Shown one piece after another: positions 57,845-64,000 of a DNA stretch of 64,000 bases. The position numbers and the translations under genes were made by a program. Location: positions 300,146 to 364,145 of the forward strand of contig RXJJ01000003.1 of NCBI GenBank assembly GCA_003963145.1, read 5' to 3'. This DNA comes from Bradyrhizobiaceae bacterium (GTDB lineage: Bacteria > Pseudomonadota > Alphaproteobacteria > Rhizobiales > Xanthobacteraceae). The number at the start of each line of letters is the position of its first letter. Position 1 is the stretch's first letter. Under the pieces are notes generated by a model. That model saw only the letters and a program-made list of their open reading frames with translations. It searched no databases and was not told the DNA's origin.

Positions 57845-57851
57845 GACAATG

Positions 57852-57888
57852 CCGAAAAGTGTGAAGCGGTTTTCGGACCACATGGTCC
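57852..57888. repeat. REP-like double palindrome between nusA and ylxR
   Basis: Two hairpins overlap by two bases: CCGAAAA...TTTTCGG (57852-57876, 7-bp stem) and GGACCA-CA-TGGTCC (57875-57888). Elements of this type recur in intergenic DNA of Bradyrhizobium-like genomes. No T-run follows, so readthrough in the operon is expected. Confidence 0.7.
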
Positions 57889-57914
57889 AAGGTTGAAAGG
57901 ACGATGCCCCACGC

Positions 57915-58607
57915 ATGCTTGCCATCGCCGACACAGCGGACCTTGACGACGGCCCCCGGAGCAAATCCGGGACCGAGCGCATGTGCGTGGTCACGCGGCA
58001 GGTCAGGCCGGTCGGCGATCTGATCCGCTTCGTGCGTGCGCCCTCGGGCGAGGCCGTGGCCGACCTGAAACGCAAGCTGCCGGGGCGCGGTCTGTGGGTT
58101 TCGCTCTCCCGGGATGCCGTGACCGAGGCCGCAAAGCGTGGCCTGTTCGCCAAAGGCTTCAAAAACGCCGTCACGAATTCGGCGGCGCTGGCGGCCGAAA
58201 CCGAGACTTTGCTGGTGCGCGCCGCTATCGAGGCCCTGGCGATGGCCGCCAAGGCCGGGCAGGTTCTGTCCGGCTTTGCCAAGACCGAGGAAGCGATCAG
58301 GGCCGGCCGGACCGCCGCCCTGCTCCATGCCAGCGACGGCGCGGCAGACGGAATCCGCAAGCTGGATGCGGTTTTGCGGCAAAGAACAGCGAATTTGACC
58401 GATATTCCGGTCATAAATGATCTGACCGGCGACGAATTGGATTTGGCGCTCGGCCGGTCAAATGTGATACATGCTGCCCTGCTTGCAGGACCGGCAGCCA
58501 GGACTTTTCTCGCCCGTTGTCAGACGCTTCACCGATTTCGGCACAATGATGCTGCCGGAGCGGCTGGCCAGATGGGCGCGGATCAACGAAGCGAGCCGAA
58601 CGCCTGA
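57915..58607 (+). CDS. YlxR-type RNA-binding protein with L7Ae-like domain
   Basis: The 230 residues combine a YlxR/DUF448 domain (ERMCVVTRQVRPVGDLIRFVRAPSG, LPGRGLWVSLSRDAVTEAAKRG) with an L7Ae-like second half (ALAMAAKAGQVLSGFAKTEEAIRAGRTAALLHASDGAADG). This fused form between nusA and infB is usual in alphaproteobacteria. The role is probably in ribosome assembly or RNase P/RNA binding. The last 40 residues are of low complexity. The ribosome site AAGGA is rather far upstream. Confidence 0.9.
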   Translation: MLAIADTADLDDGPRSKSGTERMCVVTRQVRPVGDLIRFVRAPSGEAVADLKRKLPGRGLWVSLSRDAVTEAAKRGLFAKGFKNAVTNSAALAAETETLLVRAAIEALAMAAKAGQVLSGFAKTEEAIRAGRTAALLHASDGAADGIRKLDAVLRQRTANLTDIPVINDLTGDELDLALGRSNVIHAALLAGPAARTFLARCQTLHRFRHNDAAGAAGQMGADQRSEPNA

Positions 58608-58651
58608 CATCGCGGACGCCCGCAAGCACATGAACGAGATTGGACTGTTGA

Positions 58652-61243
58652 ATGGCTGATACGAAAAATCCTGGCGATAAAACGCTGAGCGTCGGTACCA
58701 AAACTCTGTCGCTGAAAGGGCGAACGGAGACCGGCGTCGTGCGCCAGAGCTTCAGCCATGGCCGTACCAAATCGGTCGTGGTGGAAAAGAAAACCAAGCG
58801 CCGCCTCGCCGGAGAGCCCGCCGAGGCAGTGGCGCCCGCACCTGCTGCTGCTCCCGCACCCGCCAAGCCAGCGGCGCCGGTTCGCGCCGAAGCCAAGCCT
58901 GCCCCGGCCCGCAATTCCGGCGTCGTGCTGCGCACCCTGACCGAAGACGAGCAAAGCGCGCGCGCCAGTGCTCTCGCCGACGCGAAAGTCCGCGAGGAGG
59001 AGGAGCGCCGCGTCGCTGAGGCCGAAGCCGCCCGCCGCAACACCAAGGAATACAAGGAACAGCAGGAGCGCGAGGCCGCCGAGGCCCGCAAGAAGGCCGA
59101 GGAAGAGCGCCATCGCGCCGAACAGGAAGCCAAGGCGAAGGCTGAGCGAGAGGCCAAGCGCCGCTTCGGCGAGGAGAACAAGCCAGCAGCAGCAGCGGCC
59201 AAACCCGTAGCCACCGCGGCTCGGCCCGCCGCAGTTGCCGCCGACGGATCCGACGATGACGAAGGCCCGCGAATGATCCGCCGTCCCGGCGGGGCCGCGC
59301 GTCCCGTGGTCGCGGCGAAACCTGCCGCAAAGCCCGGACCCGCAAAGCAGCGCGGCCGCCTCACACTGTCCACGGCGCTGAATGCCGACGACGTGCGTGA
59401 GCGTTCGATCGCCTCGTTCCGCCGCCGCACCCAGCGCCTCAAGGGTCATGCCTCGAACGAGCCGAAGGAAAAGCTGATCCGCGAGGTCACGATTCCCGAA
59501 GCCATCACGATTCAGGAACTCGCCAACCGCATGGCCGAGCGCGCGGTCGACGTCATTCGCCTGCTGATGAAGCAGGGCGCGATGCACAAGATCACCGACG
59601 TGATCGACGCCGACACCGCGCAGCTGATTGCCGAGGAACTCGGCCACAGCGTCAAGCGCGTCGCCGCCTCCGACGTCGAGGAAGGCCTGTTCGACGTCGC
59701 CGAGGATCACGCCGCGGATACCACACCGCGCCCGCCGGTCGTCACCGTGATGGGCCATGTCGATCACGGCAAGACCTCGCTGCTCGATGCGCTGCGTCAC
59801 GCCAATGTGGTCAGCGGCGAGGCCGGCGGCATCACCCAGCATATCGGCGCCTATCAGGTCACCTCGCCTGAAAGCGGCAAGAAGATCACCTTCATCGATA
59901 CGCCCGGTCACGCCGCGTTCACCGCGATGCGCGCGCGCGGCGCCAAGGTTACCGACATCGTCGTGCTGGTCGTGGCCGCCGACGACGGCGTGATGCCGCA
60001 GACCATTGAAGCGATCAATCACGCCAAGGCCGCACGGGTGCCGATCATTGTTGCGATCAACAAGATCGACAAGCCGGACGCCAAGCCCGAGCGCGTGCGC
60101 ACCGAGCTGTTGCAACACGAGGTTCAGGTCGAATCCTTCGGCGGCGATGTCGTCGACGTCGAAGTCTCGGCCAAGAACAAGACCAACCTCGACAAGCTGC
60201 TCGAAATGATCGCACTGCAGGCCGAACTGCTCGACCTGAAAACCAACCCGGACCGTCCGGCCGAAGGCACCGTGATCGAAGCCAAGCTCGATCGCGGCCG
60301 CGGTCCGGTGGCCACCGTTCTGGTTCAGCGCGGCACCTTGCGCGTCGGTGACATCATCGTGGCCGGCGCAGAAATGGGCCGCGTCCGCGCGCTGATCAAC
60401 GATCAGGGCGAAACCGTGCAGGAAGCCGGCCCCTCGGTGCCAGTCGAGGTGCTCGGCTTCAACGGACCGCCGGAAGCCGGCGACCGTCTTGCCGTGGTCG
60501 AAAACGAAGCTCGCGCCCGCCAGGTTACGGATTATCGCGCGCATCAGAAACGCGAGAAATCGGCCGCCACTTCGGCAGGCATGCGCGGCTCGCTCGAGCA
60601 GATGATGAGCCAGCTCAAGACCACGGGCCGCAAGGAATTCCCGCTGGTGGTGAAGGCCGACGTGCAGGGTTCGCTCGAAGCCATTATCGGCTCGCTGGAG
60701 AAACTCGGCACCGACGAAGTCGCCGCGCGCATTCTTCATGCGGGCGTCGGCGGCATCTCCGAGTCCGACGTCACGCTGGCGGAGGGCTTCAACGCCGCAA
60801 TCATCGGCTTCTCCGTGCGCGCCAACAAGGAAGCGGCGGCGCTGGCCAAGCGCGACGGCATCGAAATCCGCTATTACAACATCATCTACGATCTCGTGGA
60901 TGATGTGAAAAAGGCGATGTCCGGCCTGCTCGCCCCGACACTGCGCGAGACCATGCTCGGCAACGCGCAGATCCTCGAAGTGTTCAACATTTCGAAGGTC
61001 GGCAAGATCGCCGGCTGCCGCGTCACCGACGGCAGCGTGGAACGCGGCGCCAATGTGCGCCTGATCCGCGACAACGTCGTGGTTCACGAAGGCAAGCTCT
61101 CGACGCTGAAACGCTTCAAGGACGAAGTGAAGGAAGTGCAGGCCGGCCAGGAGTGCGGCATGGCCTTCGAGAACTACCAGGACATGCGCGTCGGCGACGT
61201 GATCGAGTGTTACCGCGTGGAGACCATTCAGCGCTCTCTGTAA
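58652..61243 (+). CDS. infB: Translation initiation factor IF-2
   Basis: The 863 residues begin with an IF2-associated segment ([31 protein letters not shown]) and a charged Ala/Glu/Lys-rich coiled stretch to about residue 230. The GTPase domain has G1 [15 protein letters not shown]3 DTPGHAAF and G4 NKIDKP, followed by domains II-IV ([22 protein letters not shown]). IF-2 places fMet-tRNA on the 30S subunit. The gene begins 44 bases after the ylxR stop. Confidence 0.98.
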   Translation: MADTKNPGDKTLSVGTKTLSLKGRTETGVVRQSFSHGRTKSVVVEKKTKRRLAGEPAEAVAPAPAAAPAPAKPAAPVRAEAKPAPARNSGVVLRTLTEDEQSARASALADAKVREEEERRVAEAEAARRNTKEYKEQQEREAAEARKKAEEERHRAEQEAKAKAEREAKRRFGEENKPAAAAAKPVATAARPAAVAADGSDDDEGPRMIRRPGGAARPVVAAKPAAKPGPAKQRGRLTLSTALNADDVRERSIASFRRRTQRLKGHASNEPKEKLIREVTIPEAITIQELANRMAERAVDVIRLLMKQGAMHKITDVIDADTAQLIAEELGHSVKRVAASDVEEGLFDVAEDHAADTTPRPPVVTVMGHVDHGKTSLLDALRHANVVSGEAGGITQHIGAYQVTSPESGKKITFIDTPGHAAFTAMRARGAKVTDIVVLVVAADDGVMPQTIEAINHAKAARVPIIVAINKIDKPDAKPERVRTELLQHEVQVESFGGDVVDVEVSAKNKTNLDKLLEMIALQAELLDLKTNPDRPAEGTVIEAKLDRGRGPVATVLVQRGTLRVGDIIVAGAEMGRVRALINDQGETVQEAGPSVPVEVLGFNGPPEAGDRLAVVENEARARQVTDYRAHQKREKSAATSAGMRGSLEQMMSQLKTTGRKEFPLVVKADVQGSLEAIIGSLEKLGTDEVAARILHAGVGGISESDVTLAEGFNAAIIGFSVRANKEAAALAKRDGIEIRYYNIIYDLVDDVKKAMSGLLAPTLRETMLGNAQILEVFNISKVGKIAGCRVTDGSVERGANVRLIRDNVVVHEGKLSTLKRFKDEVKEVQAGQECGMAFENYQDMRVGDVIECYRVETIQRSL

Positions 61244-61283
61244 GTCCAAGTCTTACGAGTTCGCTGGAATTAACGAGCTAGGA

Positions 61284-61371
61284 CGTCATGGCCGGACTTG
61301 TTCCGGCCATCCACGTCTCGCCAGCAATATCAGAAAAGACGTGGATGCCCGCGACAAGCGCGGGCATGACG
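61284..61371. repeat. 88-bp dispersed-type inverted repeat between infB and rbfA
   Basis: Arms of 35 bases (61284-61318 and 61337-61371) face each other across 18 bases. The ends CGTCATG/CATGACG and CCACGTCT/AGACGTGG pair perfectly, while each arm also contains its own small hairpin (GCCGGA/TCCGGC-like and GCCCGCG/CGCGGGC). This compound structure is typical of abundant intergenic palindromes in Bradyrhizobiaceae. Confidence 0.85.
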
Positions 61372-61395
61372 ATTTGAGTTTTGACAGGGACGACA

Positions 61396-61809
61396 ATGGC
61401 CACTCGAAAGAACAGCAGTTCGCACAGCGGCGGCTCGCAGCGCCAGCTCCGCGTCGGCGAACTCATTCGTCACGCGGTGTCCGATATCCTTTCGCAAGGC
61501 GGCGTGCATGACGACACGCTCGCCGGCCACATCATCACCGTGCCCGAAGTGAAGATGTCGCCCGACCTCAAGCTCGCAACCGTCTATGTCATGCCGCTCG
61601 GCGGGCGTGATACCGGCGAGGTGCTCGAGGCACTCGACCGCAACAGGAAGTTCTTGCGGGGCGAGGTTGCTCACCGCGTTAACCTGAAATTCGCACCTGA
61701 TCTTCGCTTTCGCGCCGACGAGCGATTCGACGAAGCGGAACGTATCGAGAAATTACTGCGAACACCCGCAGTCCAGCGCGACCTCAAACACGATTCGGAC
61801 GACGAATGA
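61396..61809 (+). CDS. rbfA: Ribosome-binding factor A
   Basis: From the ATG at 61396 the product has 137 residues. [21 protein letters not shown] and [24 protein letters not shown] show the KH-like fold, and [34 protein letters not shown] ends it. RbfA helps 16S rRNA maturation in late 30S assembly. The start codon of truB overlaps its stop (ATGA), so the two are translationally coupled. The preceding repeat separates it from infB. Confidence 0.96.
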   Translation: MATRKNSSSHSGGSQRQLRVGELIRHAVSDILSQGGVHDDTLAGHIITVPEVKMSPDLKLATVYVMPLGGRDTGEVLEALDRNRKFLRGEVAHRVNLKFAPDLRFRADERFDEAERIEKLLRTPAVQRDLKHDSDDE

Positions 61810-62879
61810 CGACAGTGACAGCCCCTTCCACGGAACACCGGATGCAAAACGACGAATTTCGCGTCGTCCCTGAAAAAAAATTTTCGGACGATGCCCGGCG
61901 TCAGCCGCGCCCGAGCAAACAGCAGAAACGCGAGCGGCGGGACGTTCACGGCTGGATCGTGCTCGACAAGCCGGTCGGCATGACCTCGACCCAGGCGGTT
62001 GCGGCGCTCAAGCGCATGTTCAACGCCAAGCGCGTCGGCCATGCCGGCACGCTCGATCCCCTGGCTTCGGGCGGCCTGCCGATCGCTCTTGGCGAAGCCA
62101 CCAAGACGGTTCCCTTCGTGATGGACGGCCGCAAGCGCTATCGCTTCACCGTGAGCTGGGGCGCCGAGCGCGACACCGACGACACCGAAGGCCGCGTCAC
62201 CGCGACCAGCGAGGCCCGCCCTTCGGTGGACGCCATCCGGGCACTGCTGCCGCAATTCACCGGGACCATCGCGCAGGTGCCGCCCCAGTTCTCGGCCATC
62301 AAGATCGCCGGCGAGCGGGCCTACGACCTTGCCCGCGACGGCGAAACCGTCGATCTACAACCCCGGCCGGTCGAAATTCACGAATTAGTGCTTTTGGAAC
62401 ATGCTGATAACGGCCACTCGGTGTTCGAGGCCGAGTGCGGCAAGGGAACCTATGTCCGGGCGCTGGCCCGCGATATGGGCCGGATTCTGGGCTGTTACGG
62501 GCATATTTCGGCCCTCCGGCGCACTTTATGCGGCCCTTTCACCGAAGCGGACATGATTCCGCTGGCAGAATTGGAGGCTTTGTGCGATAGAGCCGCGTCT
62601 GGCGAGGGTAGCCTCGCCGACGCGCTATTACCCGTTGAGACCGCGCTGGACGACATCCCGGCACTGGCCGTCACACGGGCTGATGCCGCAAGGCTCGCAA
62701 GAGGCCAGGCGGTTTTGTTGCGCGGACGGGATGCGCCCCAATTTAGCGGCACAGTCTATGTCACCGTCGGCGGAAGGCTTTTAGCCCTCGCCGAGACTGG
62801 CAATGGCGAACTCATCCCCAAGCGCGTGTTCAACCTGACCGGACTGACTGCCAGCTCCGGACGCCAAGAGGAAGTTTGA
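61806..62879 (+). CDS. truB: tRNA pseudouridine-55 synthase
   Basis: The 357 residues carry the catalytic Asp in [25 protein letters not shown], plus [18 protein letters not shown] and [20 protein letters not shown], all TruB hallmarks; the C-terminus has a small PUA-like domain ([26 protein letters not shown]). TruB makes pseudouridine at U55 of the T arm. An N-terminal extension of about 45 polar residues precedes the core. The start overlaps the rbfA stop by four bases. Confidence 0.96.
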   Translation: MTTVTAPSTEHRMQNDEFRVVPEKKFSDDARRQPRPSKQQKRERRDVHGWIVLDKPVGMTSTQAVAALKRMFNAKRVGHAGTLDPLASGGLPIALGEATKTVPFVMDGRKRYRFTVSWGAERDTDDTEGRVTATSEARPSVDAIRALLPQFTGTIAQVPPQFSAIKIAGERAYDLARDGETVDLQPRPVEIHELVLLEHADNGHSVFEAECGKGTYVRALARDMGRILGCYGHISALRRTLCGPFTEADMIPLAELEALCDRAASGEGSLADALLPVETALDDIPALAVTRADAARLARGQAVLLRGRDAPQFSGTVYVTVGGRLLALAETGNGELIPKRVFNLTGLTASSGRQEEV

Positions 62880-62881
62880 CG

Positions 62882-63151
62882 ATGTCGATTACCGCAGAAC
62901 GCAAGGCGGAAGTCATCAAGACGAGTGCCAAGAAGGCCGGCGACACCGGTTCGCCGGAAGTCCAGGTCGCGATCCTTTCGGAACGCATCAACAATCTGAC
63001 CGAGCACTTCAAGACCCACAGCAAGGACAATCACTCCCGCCGTGGTCTTCTCAAGCTCGTGTCGACGCGCCGCTCTCTTCTCGATTACGTGAAGAAGAAG
63101 GACGAGGCGCGCTACAAGGCGCTGCTCGAGAAGCACAACATCCGCCGCTAA
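62882..63151 (+). CDS. rpsO: 30S ribosomal protein S15
   Basis: The 89 residues are the family length: [65 protein letters not shown]15 nucleates the central domain of 16S rRNA. The ATG at 62882 lies two bases after the truB stop; a TTG six bases earlier also lies in frame. A strong terminator follows, and pnp comes next, as is usual. Confidence 0.98.
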   Translation: MSITAERKAEVIKTSAKKAGDTGSPEVQVAILSERINNLTEHFKTHSKDNHSRRGLLKLVSTRRSLLDYVKKKDEARYKALLEKHNIRR

Positions 63152-63158
63152 CGAATTC

Positions 63159-63187
63159 ACGCGCGCAGTCATCTGCGCGCGTTTTTG
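63159..63187 (+). terminator. Rho-independent terminator between rpsO and pnp
   Basis: ACGCGCGCAG (63159-63168) pairs with CTGCGCGCGT (63173-63182) across TCAT, followed by TTTT. Confidence 0.92.
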
Positions 63188-63460
63188 CATGATCCATACG
63201 ATTGTGTTTGCGATCATGTTTTGACCAGCGCGTGGACCGAAGAAAGATCCACGCGGCGTGTCCAGCGGCAATCCGGCCTCTGGGCGATAACGGGTGAAAT
63301 GCCCGTACCATCGAAAGGATGGACGCCATACGAAGTTCAGAAACCATGGCAGGATCGCAGGACGCCGCGCGCGCAGATCGCGTTTCGGCGTCCCGCAATC
63401 TTGCGCATGGTTTTTGTTTTTCGGGCGTTCGCCGTTTCGCGAACCTGAAAGAAAAATAGA
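63188..63460 (+). promoter_or_regulatory. pnp leader region with hairpin
   Basis: The 273 bases before pnp contain no convincing gene. CGCGTGGA (63229-63236) pairs perfectly with TCCACGCG (63248-63255) over an 11-base purine-rich loop. In enteric bacteria a leader hairpin cut by RNase III allows PNPase to autoregulate; this hairpin sits in a comparable place, but similarity of mechanism is inference. Confidence 0.45.
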
Positions 63461-64000
63461 ATGTTCAAGACTCATAGCGTTGAGATCGATTGGGGCGGAC
63501 GTCCGCTCAAGCTCGAGACCGGCAAGATCGCCCGCCAGGCCGACGGCGCGGTGATCGCCACCTACGGCGAGACCGTGGTGATGGCGACCGTGGTATCCGC
63601 CAAGACGCCGAAGGAAGGCATCGACTTCCTGCCGCTGACCGTCAACTATCAGGAGAAGGCGTTCGCTGCGGGGCGCATTCCCGGCGGCTATTTCAAGCGC
63701 GAAGGCCGTCCGAGCGAAAAGGAAACGCTGGTTTCCCGCCTGATCGACCGTCCGATCCGCCCGCTGTTCGCGGACGGTTATCGCTGCGACACCCAGGTGA
63801 TCGTCACCACCCTCTCCCACGACATGGAGAACGATCCGGATATCGTGGCGATGGTCGCGGCCTCCGCCGCGCTCACGCTGTCGGGCGTGCCGTTCATGGG
63901 TCCGGTCGGCGCCGCGCGCGTCGCCTTCGCCAATAACGAGTTCATCCTTAATCCTTCGCTCGATGAAATGACCGAGAGCCAGCTCGATCTTGTGGTCGCA
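63461..64000 (+). CDS. pnp: Polynucleotide phosphorylase, 5' part
   Basis: The first 180 codons are present and the gene runs off the right edge. [35 protein letters not shown] starts the first RNase PH domain; [43 protein letters not shown] is the strongly conserved PNPase block with the FFRR-like loop. PNPase degrades RNA 3' to 5' using phosphate and is part of the degradosome. The position after rpsO is conserved across proteobacteria. Confidence 0.97.
   Translation, partial: MFKTHSVEIDWGGRPLKLETGKIARQADGAVIATYGETVVMATVVSAKTPKEGIDFLPLTVNYQEKAFAAGRIPGGYFKREGRPSEKETLVSRLIDRPIRPLFADGYRCDTQVIVTTLSHDMENDPDIVAMVAASAALTLSGVPFMGPVGAARVAFANNEFILNPSLDEMTESQLDLVVA

Noticed and set aside
58583-61249. 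888-codon open frame on the minus strand opposite infB
   Set aside because: It is a shadow of the infB reading frame in GC-rich DNA. It is rich in His, Asp and Arg, has no domain, and infB on the plus strand has all GTPase motifs.

Overview
The window reads as chromosomal DNA of a GC-rich alphaproteobacterium in the order Hyphomicrobiales (Rhizobiales), most likely family Nitrobacteraceae/Bradyrhizobiaceae (Bradyrhizobium, Rhodopseudomonas or Afipia type). The signs are a RegB/RegA redox system, the order dnaA-dnaN-recF-gyrB, a Fur/Mur-type regulator without the CxxC zinc motif, an MmcB-like protein, DUF2336 and DUF4239 proteins, and intergenic palindromes of a style familiar from these genomes. 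Genus cannot be fixed from the sequence alone. No phage, insertion sequence, CRISPR array or plasmid module was seen.

Layout. 1-4.8 kb: the 5' part of a PHA depolymerase gene on the minus strand, divergent from regB; then regA, a heme-oxygenase-like gene and mmcB. 4.9-15.3 kb: mostly single metabolic genes (metallo-beta-lactamase-fold hydrolase, NTF2-like, DUF3095, an IclR-controlled Bug/M24 pair, an Old Yellow Enzyme, YccF, a LysR regulator divergent from wrbA-doxX, an SDR). 15.3 kb: tRNA-Arg(CCG). 16-20 kb: a three-gene operon for a membrane-linked molybdenum hydroxylase with a triheme cytochrome c. 20-25 kb: small envelope and stress genes (a lipase-like protein, SDR, DUF72, Wza-like lipoprotein, msrA). 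25-34 kb: rpsT, a gene-poor stretch of over 1 kb, then the replication genes dnaA, dnaN, recF and gyrB. 34-41.4 kb: an MliC-like protein, an HlyD/FUSC efflux pair, pirin, malonyl-CoA decarboxylase and adenosine kinase. 41.5-64 kb: a dense housekeeping run of murJ, trpS, nfuA, tsaB, rimI, fur/mur, miaB, phoH, ybeY, corC, lnt, an XRE regulator and trmB, then the translation operon rimP-nusA-ylxR-infB-rbfA-truB-rpsO, with pnp running off the right edge.

How the parts work together. RegBA senses redox state. The IorAB/cytochrome c operon would feed electrons from an unknown substrate into respiration. PhaZ and malonyl-CoA decarboxylase handle stored and activated carbon. The right third makes, modifies and matures tRNA, ribosomes and lipoproteins.

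The most unusual object is a roughly 490-bp cassette between dnaN and recF: a DUF559 nuclease-fold gene enclosed by two copies of a palindromic repeat in inverted orientation. The inner edge of the left copy supplies the gene's Shine-Dalgarno sequence, and the inner edge of the right copy abuts its stop codon. It looks like a small non-autonomous mobile unit lodged in an essential replication-gene cluster. Other points of interest are a 38-bp near-palindromic operator at the iclR-bug divergence, two unrelated genes with 15-bp tandem duplications at their start codons, a terminator-bearing rimP leader, and an M24-family protein missing conserved metal ligands.
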